From the NCBI RefSeq assembly GCF_001590865.1, contig NZ_BBUY01000018.1, positions 1-64,000 on the forward strand: a stretch of DNA of 64,000 nucleotides. Reading direction: 5' to 3'. The stretch is from Streptomyces sp. NBRC 110611. GTDB taxonomy: Bacteria; Actinomycetota; Actinomycetes; Streptomycetales; Streptomycetaceae. Under the pieces are notes generated by a model. The model was not told the DNA's origin, did not search any database, and saw nothing but the letters and a program-made list of their open reading frames with translations. Positions 37,551 to 48,162 of the stretch are shown one piece after another; position 1 is the stretch's first letter; the number at the start of each line of letters is the position of its first letter. Both the position numbers and the translations under genes were made by a program.

Positions 37551-37784
37551 ATGCGGCGATGGGGCGGCGGACCGGGTCCCGGAGTTCTCGGCAGGTGGTA
37601 CAGCGCATGGATTCAGCGTCATCGTCGCGCGGTGATCGCGGCGAGGGCCGTTCTTCTTGTGTGCTGTGGTGTCCTCGGTTGGGGTGTGGTCGACCGCCTG
37701 TCCATCGGGGGCTACGGCAGTCCGGCTGCGGAGTCCGCGCGTGCTGAGCGCGTGCTCTCCGGACGGTTCGGGGCCGGGAGCCCC
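37551..37784 (+). pseudogene. N-terminal fragment of an MMPL/RND-type transporter
   Basis: From ATG 37551 the frame reads RWYSAWIQRHRRAVIAARAV, a hydrophobic helix LLVCCGVLGWGVV, then DRLSIGGYGSPAAESARAER and VLSGRFGAGSP. This is the start of MMPL-family lipid/siderophore exporters (first helix, then the periplasmic D-R-L-x-x-G-G-x-x-x-P-x-S-E-S motif). After GAGSP (position ~37784) the sequence changes within the same frame to CRLPGGITTLDGLW, which is the beginning of a ketosynthase. So only about 78 codons remain and they are joined to a PKS. The rest of the transporter is absent from the window. Confidence 0.75.
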
Positions 37785-40700
37785 TGTCGGCTACCGGGCG
37801 GGATCACCACGCTGGACGGGCTGTGGTCCGCGCTCGTCGAGGGGCGGGATCTGGTGGGCGAGGTGCCGGCGGAGCGGTTCGACCCGGCCCGCTGGCTCGA
37901 CGCCGAAGCCCCCTGGCGCTCGGGGAAGACCTATACCGTCAAGGGAGGCTTCCTCGACGACGTCCACGGCTTCGACGCCGGGTACTTCGGTATCTCCGCG
38001 CGAGGCCGGGGGCATGGACCCGCAGCAGCGGCTCTTCCTGGAGATGGCGGTCGAAGCCCTGGACGACGCGGGCATCGCGGCGGCATCCCTCGCCGGCTCC
38101 GACACGGCGGTGTACGCGGGCGTCTCCAGCCCGTCCTACGGAGTGATGCAGGGACTGGAGGAGCGGACGACCGACGCCTACACGATGACGGGCGGCGCCA
38201 CGTCGAACGTCGCCAACCGGGTCTCGTACTTCCTGGACCTCCACGGACCGAGCCTCGCGGTCGACACCGCCTGCTCCTCCGCCCTGGTGCACCACGCCTG
38301 CGAGGCGGTGCGCACGGGGCGCTGCGCGGTGGCGCTGGCAGGCGGTGTGCATCTGCTGCTGAGCCCCTTCGAGTTCCTCGGGTTCGCCAAGGCGTCCATG
38401 CCGTCCCCCACCGGGTATTGCCATACGTTCTCCGCGGCGGCCGACGGCTAGTACGGGCCGAGGGCGGGGGGGCTGGTGATCCTCAAGCCGCTGTCCCGTG
38501 CACTGACCGACGGCGACCGCGTCCACGCGGTCATCCTCGGCAGCGCCGTCAACACCGACGGGCGCACGCCGGGACTGGCTCAGCCCAGTCCGCAGGCCCA
38601 GGAGGCGCTCCTGCGCACGGTGTACGAAGAGGCGGGCGTCGAGGCCGACGAAGTGGCCTACCTGGAGATGCACGGAACAGGGACGCCGACCGGGGATCCC
38701 ACCGAGTGCCGCGCGGTCGGGCAGGCCCTCGGCACCCGGCGGGCATCCGGCCGGTTGCTCCCCGTGGGCTCGGTCAAGAGCCAACTGGGCCACCTGGAAC
38801 CGGCCTCCGGCATGGCGGGGATGTTCAAGGCGATGCTGGTACTCCGGCACGGGCAGGTGCCCGCGAACCTCCACGCGCTGCCGCTCAACCCACAGATCGA
38901 CTTCGATGAGCTGGGACTCATGCCGGTTACCGAGGCCCGTCCGCTGGAAGTGCCACCCGCCGGACGCTCGGTGGCCGGTGTGAACTCCTTCGGCTTCGGC
39001 GGTGCGAACGCCCACGTCGTCCTGGCCCCGGGCCCCGAACAGGCCCGGCCCACCGCTTCTCCTAGCGTTGCGGGACCGCTGCCCGTCGTCGTCTCGGCCC
39101 GTACCCCCGGGGCGGTGGCCACCGCGGCCCGCCGGATGGCCGAGCGGCTGGCCGGCTGCGGGGCACGGGACTACTACGACGTGGCGTACACCGCCTGCCG
39201 CCGACGCGGCCACCACGAGCACCGGGCGGCCGTGCTGGCCGACAGTCCGGCCGAGGCGTCACCCCTCCTGCACCGGCTGGCCGATGGAGAGCAGCAGGCA
39301 GCGGGTGGGCCGGTAGTCGCCGCCGAGCGGGGGAGGGTCGCGCTGGTCTTCTCCGGCAATGGGTCGCAGTGGCCCGGGATGGGGGCGGACCTGCTGGCGG
39401 CGGATCCCGTCTTCCGGGCGGCGGTGGCCGACGCGGACGACGCGCTGCGCCCGCTGCTGGGCTGGTCGGTACGGGACGAACTGGCTGCTGACGCCGGATC
39501 TCGGCGGCCGCAGACCACCGATGTCGCCCAGCCGCTGCTGTTCGCCGTACAGGTGGGCGTGGCCGCGACGCTGGGGGCGCACGGCGTGCGGCCGGCCGCG
39601 GTGGCCGGGCACAGCTGCGGCGAGATGGCGGCCGCCTGGGCCGCCGGCGTACTCGAACTGGACGCGGCGGCCCGGGTGGTGGTGGCACGCTCCCGGTCAC
39701 AGGCGACCACGGCAGGTGACTGGGGTATGGCGGCGGTCGGCGTGGCCGAGGAAAGGGCCCGGTCGCTGCTGGAGCCGTATGCGGGGCGGCTGGAGATCGC
39801 CGGGGTGAACACCGCCCGGGATGTGACCGTCAGCGGAGACCGGGCCGCCCTTGCCACGCTGGGCCGAAGCCTGCGGCAGCACGGCGTCCACTTCCAGGAC
39901 CTGGGCCTGGAGTACGCCTTCCACAGCCACGCCATGGACGGTCTGAAGGAGGACCTGCTGGAGGAGCTGGCCGGGCTGAAGCCGCAGCGGGCCCATACGC
40001 CGTACGCGTCGGCCACCACCGGGACGGTGCTGACCGGGCGGGAAATGGACGCCGTGTACTGGTGGCGCAACCTGCGTCACCCCGTTCTGTTCGCCGGCGC
40101 CGTCGGCCGGCGCCGCGAACGGGACTGCGACATCTTCGTCGAGGTCGGACCGCATCCGGTACTCAGCGGCTATCTGCGGCGGCTGGCATCCGGTGAGCGG
40201 CGCTCCGCTCCGGTCACCGTCGTGCCCACCCTGAACCGGGACGTTCCCGGGCCGACCGCGATCCGTGCCGCGATGGGCCATCTGCTGGCTGCGAACGCCC
40301 AGGCAGACATGGACGTCTTCTTCCCCCGGCCCGGCCGCGTGATGGGGCTGCCCGCGTATCCCTGGGAGCGCGAGCGCCACTGGAACGGTGGCCCCGGGTC
40401 CTGGGTGCGCCGCTGCGGCGACGGCACCGTCGACCACCCTCTGCTCGGCGAACGCGCGGCGGTGGCCGAACCCACCTGGCATGGCGTGTTCGACCCGGTC
40501 CGCGTGCCCTGGCTGGCAGGCCACCGGATTGCTGATGCCGTGCTCATGCCCGCCACGGGGTTCGTGGAGATGGCGCTGGCCGCCGGTCGCAGGGTGGGAA
40601 ACAGCACGGTGGAGATCACTGACCTGACGATCCCGCACGCACTGGTGCTGCCCTTCGACGACGACCGGGAGGTCCACCTCCAGACCACGCTGTCGGCGGA

Positions 40701-43700
40701 GGACGGCCTGGTCCGGATCGCCAGCCGCGGCGAGGGCACCGAGGCATGGCAGGAGCACGCCCGAGGGCGGGTCAGGAGGCTGCTCGGGCCCCGGCCCGAG
40801 CACCTCGACGTCGACCGGGCAGCGGCCGGGCTGAATGGGCGGGTGGCCGCGCAGGACTTCCACCGCGGTATCGAGCGCGTGGGTGTCCGCTACGGGCCGG
40901 ACTTCCTGGTGCTGAGCGAAGATCTTCTGGTCGGCCGCGCTCAGTGCCTGGCGCACTACACCACCAGGACCGGGCTCGCCGACTACGAGGCTCACCCGGC
41001 CCTGCTGGACGGGGCCGTCCAGACGGGTCTCGTCCTGCTGGAGGACCTGACCGCTCAGGGCGTGCCGCACCTCCCCGCGTCCATCGACCGGGTGCGCGCC
41101 TGGCAGTCACTGCCCGGCACCGGACACTTCCACGCGCGTCTGCGGGCCCGCTCCGGACGGGAGTCGCTGCTGGACCTGGCCGTCCTGGACCCCGACGGCC
41201 GGGTATGCCTCCTGCTCGAAGGGGTGCGGCTGCGGCGGGTCGGCAGGCCCCGGACGACGGGTGCGCTCCACCACCTCACCGTCCTGCGCGCCGCTCCCCG
41301 CCCCGGCCAGGACCTCGGCCCCAGCCCCCTGCCCCATCCCACCGCTGTCGCCCGCGAGTGCGAACCGGCCCTGCACAAGCTGCGTTCGGCCGCGCACCTG
41401 GCAGACCGCGGCCAGGTCATGGGTGCGGCACGGGAACTGACAGCCCACTTCGGCGCGGCCGCCCTGGCCGGCATGGCGCCCGCTGCCTCGGCGGCACCCT
41501 TCACCGTGGCGGACCTGATCGGCGCGGGTGTGCTGCCCTCGTACACGAAACTGCTCGGGGTGCTGCTGGAGGCGGCGCGAGGCCACGGGCTCGCCACGGT
41601 GGAGGGGTGCGGGGACGCTCGCCGATGGCGGCTGCTACGGGCCCCGGCACCACAGGCAAGATTTCAGGAACTCACCCGACGCCATCCGGGTCTCGCCGTG
41701 GAACTCACCCTCCTCGGCACCTGCGGCAGGCAGCTGCCCGAAGTGCTGCGCGGCACCCGCGATCCGGCTGATGTGCTGCTCGCCGAGACCAACCGGTCCC
41801 TGCTGGAGGAGCTCTACGCGGAAGGCGGCATGTTCTGGTTCGGCGCCCGAGCGGCCCGTACCGCCCTGGCGGCCCTCGTCCGTGCCTGGCCCGCCGACCG
41901 GCCCTTGCGGGTCCTGGAGGTCGGTGCAGGAAGCGGCGGGACCACCGCACTCCTCCTGCCCGTCCTGCCACCCGAGCGCACGCACTACCTGTACACCGGC
42001 CTCTCCGACGCCTGCCTCCCGCGAGCCCGACGGCGCTTTGGTACCTATGACTTCGTCGACTACCGCACCCTGGACCTCGACCAGGACCCCGTGGCGCAGG
42101 GGCTGCCCGAGGCGGGGTTCGACATCGTGGTCGCCGACCACGCGCTGCACACCGCCGATGACCTCGACCACACCCTCGGCCACCTCGCCCGGCTCCTCGC
42201 GGACAGCGGGCACCTCCTTGCCACCGAGACCCACGACCCCTCCACGACAGCCCTGCTCTCCGGACTCCTGCCTGATTTCTGGCGGCAGCACGACACCGGC
42301 CTGCGACCCGACGGACCGCTGCTGTCCGCCGACGCGTGGACACGCGCCCTGACACAGGCCGGCTACGACGACATCGTCGCCCTGGAGCAGGCCGGATCCG
42401 GCGCCGACGGTTCCCCCTCCCAGGAGTCCGAAGGAGCAGCCTCCGTGCTCCTGGCGCGGCGGCCGCACCGCAGGCGATCGCCCACGCACCGGGTCGGGGC
42501 GGCAGCATCCCCGTCCGACGAGGAGAACGAGGCGGCGGGTGCCTGGATCATCGCCGCGGAGCCCGCACACGCTCCGCTCGCGGACGTGCTCGCCCGGCAG
42601 CTGGGCGACGCTGAGGACGCCGCGCGGGTGTGCCGTACCGCGCTCGGCACCGACCCCATCGAGTGGCCGGCCCTGCTCGGCCGACGGCCCGGGCCGCTCG
42701 GAGTCGTTCTCCTGCTCGGTGAGGAGACGGACGCCCAGCCCCGCCTGGACATGGACCGCACCGTCCACCGCCTCATGACACTGCGCGCCCTGGCCACCGC
42801 CGCCGAAGGACCGGACGACATCACCCTGTGGCTGATCACGCCCCCGACCGGCGCGCTGCCGGCCCCCGAACGCCCGCTGGCTCCCGAAGCCGCGACAGTC
42901 TGGGGCATGGGACGGTGCCTTGGCACCGAACACCCCCACCTCACCGTCCGGCGCATCTCGTGGGAACGCGGCGACCAGCCCGAGACGGACGCCGCCCGAC
43001 TGGCCGCGGAACTGACCGACCCCACCACCGAGGATGAATTCCTCCTCACCCGCTGCGGCCGCTTCGTACCCCGGATCCACGCACGCCCCACCCTCACCAC
43101 CACCGAGCAGGCATCGGAAGGAACCTCCTTCGCCCTGCGCCTGCGCGACCCCGGACGCACCTACCGACTGGCGTGGGTGCCGGCCGGGATCCCCCGCCCG
43201 GAGCCGGACGAGGTACTCATCTCCGTACACGCGGCAGCGCTCAACTACCGTGACGTCCTCCAGGCCCTCGGCCTCATCCCGCTCACCGCCCCGAACCTCA
43301 CCGTGACCGGCGAGGAGGACACGGCAGGCCGGGACGGTGACTCCGGGCCCTCGGCCTGGAGTGCGCCGGTGTGGTCGCCGAAGTCGGCTCCCGGGTCACC
43401 GGGTTCACCGTGGGAGACCGGGTATTCGGCTTCGGCTCCGGCACACTGCGCTCCCACGCCACCATCCAGGCCACCCTGGTCGGCCACATCCCCGACGGCA
43501 TGGACTTCCGTCAGGCCACGCCCCTGCCCGCCGTCTATCTCACCGTCCACCACAGCCTGCACCGGCTCGCCCGCCTCGCGCCCGGCGAAACGGTCCTGGT
43601 CCACGGAGCGGCCGACGGCGTGGGCCTGGCCGCGCTCCACTACGCCGCGCACGCGGGCGCCCACGTCGTCGCCACCGCGGGCACCCCCGCCAAACGGGAT

Positions 43701-45257
43701 CTGCTGCGGCTGCTCGGCGTCCGGCACGTCCTGGACTCGCACTCCCTGGAATTCGCCCACCAGGTAAGGGGCCTCACGGGCGGCCAGGGGGTCGATGTCG
43801 TCCTCAACTCCCTGGCGGGTGAGGCCATCAGCCGCGGCCTGGAGGCGCTGCGCAGCGGCGGCCGGTTCATCGAACTGGGCAAGCGCGACCTGTACGGCAA
43901 CAGCCGGCTCCTGCTCCGTGCCTTTCTCAACAACCTCACCATGTCGGCAGTGGGCGACATCAATGAACTCCCCACCCACCACCCAGAGATCGCGAGCGAG
44001 CAACGGCCCGAGTTCACCAAACGGGTACACGACGGCACCTACCGGCCCATCCTGCACCACGTCTACCCCGCCGACCGGATCACCGACGCCTGCGAAGCCC
44101 TTCAGCACTCACGCCACATCGGCAAAGTCGTCATCTCCCTCGACCCGCCACCACACCTGGAGCACCACCCCACGCCCATGGCCATGGATCCACAGGCCAC
44201 GTACCTCGTCACCGGCAGACTGTGCGGATTCGGCGCGGCCACCGCGCGCTGGCTCACCCGGCGGGGAGCGCATCACCTGGCACTGGTCGGCCGGCGCGGC
44301 GCGGACACCCCCGAGGCGCCGGCACTCCTCGACGAACTCCGCAGCGCAGGCGTGCACTTCACCCTCCACGCCGCGGACGTCTCCGACATGGCCGCCATGC
44401 GCGCGGTCCTGGACACCGTCGAAACCCGGGAACACCCCCTGCGCGGCGTCGTCCACGCGGCCGCGGTCTTCGACGACGTGCCCCTGGCGGAGCTCACCGA
44501 CGAACGCCTCCGGCGCGTGCTGGCCCCCAAAGCGACGGGCGCAGCCGTCCTGGACGAGCTGACCCGCCACCGCGACCTGACGCTGTTCCTCCTGCACTCC
44601 TCCGTCACCGGACTGATCGGCAACCTCCACCAAAGCAACTACGTGGCCGCCAACGTATTCCTGGAAGCCCTGACGCGGGCCCGCCGGCGGGCAGGGCTCC
44701 CGGCGCTGGCCGTCGGCTGGGGACCCGTGGCCGACACCGGCCACGTGGCACGCCACGACATGGCCGCCTACCTGCACACGCTCGGGCTTCCCCCCTTGCC
44801 CGCGGCCGAACTCCTGCACCTCCTCGGCTCCCTCCTGCCCAGCGGCGCAGACGTGGCCACCCTGGCGGAAGTCGACTGGAGCCGCGTCCGCCACCTCGGC
44901 CCAGCCCTCTCGGCTCCTCGCTTCTCCCCCCTCCTGCCACCGGACGCCACGGACGGCAGGACCGACGACACACTGCTCCGGCAACTGGCCACCACCCCAC
45001 CCGAAACCGCCATCGCCCTGCTCACCGACGCCCTCACCCACACCCTCGCGAACATCCTGCAGACAACCACCGACCGACTACCGCCGGACCGGCCGCTGAC
45101 ACAGCTCGGACTCGACTCCCTGATGGGCGCGGAACTCATGAGCGCCCTCCAGCAGCGGCTCCACTGCGACCTCCCCATGCTGGAGATCGTCAACAGCACG
45201 TCGCTGAGCGACCTCGCCCGCCGCTGCCTCCACCGCCTGACCCGGCCACCGCGGTGA
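37785..45257 (+). pseudogene. Highly reducing type I PKS, KS-AT-DH-cMT-ER-KR-ACP, 5'-truncated and frameshifted
   Basis: One reducing PKS module of about 2480 codons. KS: DTACSSAL, MHGTGTPTGDP, KSQLGHLEPASG. AT: FSGNGSQWPGMG, GHSCGE, YAFH. DH: GHRIADAVLMPATGF, HPALLDGA. C-methyltransferase: SAM site LEVGAGSGGTT (~41920). ER: HGAADGVG (~43605). KR: YLVTGRLCGFG, LLHSSVTG, SNYVAAN. ACP: LGLDSLMGAEL. The first KS residues (I-A-V-V-G-x-S) are replaced by MMPL sequence. Indels interrupt it: GC loss at ~38001; an in-frame TAG at 38449 with compensating shifts (lost C at ~38450, extra G in 38466-38472); a lost C at ~43350. The architecture resembles iterative lipid-type PKSs. All active-site residues survive, so decay is recent or some indels are sequence errors. 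Confidence 0.85.
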
Positions 45258-45272
45258 CGGCCGGCGCACGCC

Positions 45273-45716
45273 TCAGCCGGAGCGGGAGTCGCCCTGTTCG
45301 TCCGGCGGTGCGGAGTGGCGCAGGTGCGGCATGTGCGGGTGGTGGGGGTGGTGCGGGTGGTGTGCCGGTCCGGTGTGTTCGGCGGCGCGCGCGTGGTCGG
45401 CGAGTTCGGGCGCCAGGGCGTGGGTGCGCCGGCTGCCGCACCTGGGGCAGACCGTGTCGGCCAGCCGCACGCCGAGCGCTCGCCCCTCCTCGTCGACGTA
45501 CTCCCATGTGCGCTGCCCGGACGGCCCGGCAGCCTGGGCGCGCACCGCGATTTGGAGGGTCTCCTCCCAGGTCGCGCCGCAGTCGCCGCAGGTGAAGGCG
45601 AAGACCTGGGGGCCGGTATCGGGTCGGACCGGTCGGTCTGGTTGGTCTGGCCGGTCGGGGCGGTCGGGGCGGTCGGGGCGGTCGGGGCGGTCGGGGCGGT
45701 CGGGGCGGTCTGGCAC
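45273..45716 (-). CDS. Zinc-ribbon protein with N-terminal PDR repeat and His-rich tail
   Basis: A 147-residue protein with three unusual parts. The N-terminus is about eight copies of the tripeptide P-D-R, encoded by a 9-bp tandem repeat. The centre is a zinc-ribbon-like fold, FTCGDCGATWEE ... VCPRCGSRRTH (two C-x-x-C pairs). The C-terminus is His-rich (HHPHHPHHPHMPH), a possible metal buffer. It lies downstream of ctaD and a small membrane protein on the same strand and is probably co-transcribed, so it could help handle copper or zinc for the oxidase; this is inference. The start is GTG 45716. It ends 15 bp from the convergent decayed PKS. Confidence 0.7.
   Translation of the reverse strand: MPDRPDRPDRPDRPDRPDRPDRPDQPDRPVRPDTGPQVFAFTCGDCGATWEETLQIAVRAQAAGPSGQRTWEYVDEEGRALGVRLADTVCPRCGSRRTHALAPELADHARAAEHTGPAHHPHHPHHPHMPHLRHSAPPDEQGDSRSG
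45652..45713. repeat. 9-bp tandem repeat (GGTCGGGGC) encoding P-D-R
   Basis: About seven near-perfect copies of a 9-bp unit run head to tail at the 5' end of the zinc-ribbon gene. On the coding (minus) strand each unit encodes Pro-Asp-Arg. The perfection of the copies suggests recent expansion, so copy number may vary between strains. Confidence 0.9.
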
Positions 45717-45746
45717 GGTGATCAGTCCTCCGTCGGGTAGCGGGTC

Positions 45747-46097
45747 TCAGGGCCGGGGCAGTCCGAACGCCAGGCAGGTGAGCAGCAGACAGGCCGCCGA
45801 CACCACGGCCGCGGCGGTGGCGAGCACGCGCAGGCGCAGGCGCAGCAGGCGGTACCGCTCCTCGTACTCCGTGCGCACCTCCTCGCACCGCCGCGCGATC
45901 CGCCGGATCATCCGCTCGCTCACCTCGGTGCGTGCGGCCGCGTACCGGGACTCCAGTTCTTCCCGTTCGCCGGCGGTGAGCCAGGGGAACTGGCGGCAGA
46001 AGGTCTGGGCTTCCCGGCGCGCGTCGCTCAGTTCGGCCTGCCAGCACAGGTAGCCGTCCAGCCGGCGCAGGCCCTCCTCGGTCTCCCGGGCCACCAC
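45747..46097 (-). CDS. Small C-terminally anchored membrane protein downstream of ctaD
   Basis: A 116-residue protein starting at GTG 46097, 6 bp after the ctaD stop, so in the same operon. Residues 1-80 are charged and helical (RRIARRCEEVRTEYEERYRL, coiled-coil-like), followed by one hydrophobic helix (VLATAAAVVSAACLLLTCLA) at about 90-110 near the C-terminus. This suggests a tail-anchored or single-span protein with its soluble part in the cytoplasm. I do not recognise a family. Its position suggests a role with the oxidase, such as an accessory or assembly subunit. Confidence 0.7.
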   Translation of the reverse strand: MVARETEEGLRRLDGYLCWQAELSDARREAQTFCRQFPWLTAGEREELESRYAAARTEVSERMIRRIARRCEEVRTEYEERYRLLRLRLRVLATAAAVVSAACLLLTCLAFGLPRP

Positions 46098-46103
46098 CGC
46101 CGT

Positions 46104-47819
46104 TCACCTCCCGGTTTCGGTGGACACCGGCGCGTGGCCGGGGGCGAGTGCGGCGATGTCGGGGTGGTGCAGGTCGAACGCCGGGGATTCGGAGCGAATG
46201 CGCGGCATGGTGAGGAAGTTGTGCCGCGGCGGCGGGCAGGACGTCGCCCACTCCAGCGAGCGCCCGTAGCCCCACGGGTCGTCGACGGTGACCTTCTCGC
46301 CGTACTTCGCGGTCTTCCAGGCGTTGTAGAGGAACGGCAGGAAGGACAGGCCCAGCACGAATGACGCGATGGTGGAGACGGTGTTGAGGGTGGTGAAGCC
46401 GTCGGACGCGAGGTAGTCGGCGTAACGGCGCGGCATGCCCTCGGCGCCGAGCCAGTGCTGGACGAGGAACGTGCCGTGGAAGCCGATGAACAGCGACCAG
46501 AAGGTGATCTTCCCGAGCCGCTCGTCGAGCATCCTGCCGGTGAACTTCGGCCACCAGAAGTGGAAGCCGGCGAACATCGCGAAGACGACGGTGCCGAACA
46601 CCACGTAGTGGAAGTGGGCCACGACGAAGTACGAGTCCGAGACGTGGAAGTCCATCGGCGGCGACGCCAGGATGATGCCGGTCAGGCCGCCGAAGAGGAA
46701 CGTCACGAGGAAGCCGATGGCCCACAGCATCGGCGTCTCGAAGGACAGTGAGCCCTTCCACATCGTGCCGATCCAGTTGAAGAACTTCACACCGGTCGGG
46801 ACGGCGATCAGGAACGTCATGAAGGAGAAGAACGGCAGCAGAACGGCCCCGGTCACGAACATATGGTGGGCCCAGACGGTGATCGAGAGTCCGGCGATCG
46901 AAATCGTCGCCGCGATCAGGCCGATGTAGCCGAACATCGGCTTCCGGCAGAAGACCGGGACCACCTCGGAGATGATGCCGAAGAACGGCAGGGCGATGAT
47001 GTACACCTCCGGGTGTCCGAAGAACCAGAAGAGGTGCTGCCACAGGAGTGCGCCGCCGTTGGCCGCGTCGAAGATGTGCGCGCCGAACTTGCGGTCCGCC
47101 TCCAGGCCGAGGAGCGCGGCCGCCAGCACCGGGAAGGCCAGCAGGACCAGTACACCGGTCAGCAGGACCGTCCAGCAGAAGATCGGCATCCGGAACATCG
47201 TCATGCCGGGCGTGCGCATGCAGAGGATGGTGGTGATGAAGTTGACCGAACCGAGGATCGTGCCGAAGCCGGAGAAGGCCAGACCCATGATCCACAGGTC
47301 GGCACCGACGCCCGGGGAGCGGACCGCGCCCGACAGCGGGGAGTAGGCGAACCAGCCGAAGTCGGCCGCGCCCTGCGGGGTGAGGAAGCCGGCCAGCGCG
47401 ATCAGCGAGCCGAAGAGGTACAGCCAGTAGGCGAACATATTCAGCCGGGGAAAGGCGACATCCGGCGCGCCGATCTGCAGCGGCATGATCCAGTTCGCGA
47501 AACCGGCGAACAGCGGCGTCGCGAACATCAGCAGCATGATCGTGCCGTGCATCGTGAACGCCTGGTTGAACTGCTCCATCGACATGATCTGCATGCCGGG
47601 GCGGGCCAGCTCGGCCCGCATGACCAGTGCCATCAGACCACCGACGCAGAAGAGCCCGAACGAGGTGAGCAGATAGAGCGTGCCGATGGTCTTGTGGTCG
47701 GTGGTGGTCAGCCACTTGACCGCCACGCTGCCGGGTCTGTTGCTGTGTGCCGGCACTTCGGCGTCATACGACTCCGGTGCGGCGGCGTCACTCTGCGGAG
47801 GAGGGGGGTGGGCTGCCAC
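46104..47819 (-). CDS. ctaD: Cytochrome c oxidase subunit I (aa3 type)
   Basis: A 571-residue catalytic subunit of the aa3 oxidase, which reduces O2 to water and pumps protons. The heme a ligand lies in TMHGTIML. The cross-linked His-Tyr pair is in FFGHPEVYIIALP (~residue 270). Two CuB histidines are in VWAHHMF, and heme a/a3 ligands in VVAHFHYVV. K- and D-channel features and 12 hydrophobic helices are present, with the actinobacterial C-terminal extension containing CPPPRHNF. The start GTG 47819 gives MAAHPPPPQSD, a hydrophilic N-terminus. No subunit II, III or bc1 genes are adjacent, so this is probably a second, isolated ctaD copy co-transcribed with two small downstream genes. Confidence 0.95.
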   Translation of the reverse strand: MAAHPPPPQSDAAAPESYDAEVPAHSNRPGSVAVKWLTTTDHKTIGTLYLLTSFGLFCVGGLMALVMRAELARPGMQIMSMEQFNQAFTMHGTIMLLMFATPLFAGFANWIMPLQIGAPDVAFPRLNMFAYWLYLFGSLIALAGFLTPQGAADFGWFAYSPLSGAVRSPGVGADLWIMGLAFSGFGTILGSVNFITTILCMRTPGMTMFRMPIFCWTVLLTGVLVLLAFPVLAAALLGLEADRKFGAHIFDAANGGALLWQHLFWFFGHPEVYIIALPFFGIISEVVPVFCRKPMFGYIGLIAATISIAGLSITVWAHHMFVTGAVLLPFFSFMTFLIAVPTGVKFFNWIGTMWKGSLSFETPMLWAIGFLVTFLFGGLTGIILASPPMDFHVSDSYFVVAHFHYVVFGTVVFAMFAGFHFWWPKFTGRMLDERLGKITFWSLFIGFHGTFLVQHWLGAEGMPRRYADYLASDGFTTLNTVSTIASFVLGLSFLPFLYNAWKTAKYGEKVTVDDPWGYGRSLEWATSCPPPRHNFLTMPRIRSESPAFDLHHPDIAALAPGHAPVSTETGR

Positions 47820-48162
47820 GCGGGCTCCAGTCGACGTCGTCAGGCAGGGCTGCGTCCGCCGGGCATGGCCTGCACCCGCCCGGCGACGCGCCGGAGCGGC
47901 GCCCCGGCCGCTCGCAGCGCATGCGCGCGGTGAGCCTTGCCCCGTCCCGGCGGCGGAACAAGGAGACGCGCGCGGGAGCCGGGCCGTTCACCCACCCGGC
48001 CCACGGGCCCGGCCCGGCGAGCCCCCGGACGGCCGGTACGAGCCCGCCGCCCGCGCCGCCCCGACGGACGCGCGGCTCGGCGACAGCCACGAGGAGCCGT
48101 ACGGCCTCGCCGCCAGGCGTCCGGAAGAAGCTCACCCCCGCCCTGGTTCTCACACGGCACGG
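47820..48162. other. Intergenic region upstream of ctaD
   Basis: No supported gene in about 340 bp; overlapping antisense frames are Arg/Pro-rich shadows. It should contain the ctaD promoter and the terminator of the serine hydrolase gene, but I could not identify either precisely. Confidence 0.4.

Noticed and set aside
38476..43767. Treating the reducing PKS as an intact gene starting at 38476
   Set aside because: The KS clearly begins about 690 bp earlier in other frames, and the ER continues in another frame after 43350, so a start at 38476 would give a truncated KS and ER.
45652..45713. Possible CRISPR-like short repeat array
   Set aside because: Unit is 9 bp with no spacers and lies within a coding frame as P-D-R repeats.
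45190..47715. 841-codon frame overlapping ctaD in a different frame on the same strand
   Set aside because: His/Arg/Leu-rich shadow; ctaD with all metal ligands is the real gene.
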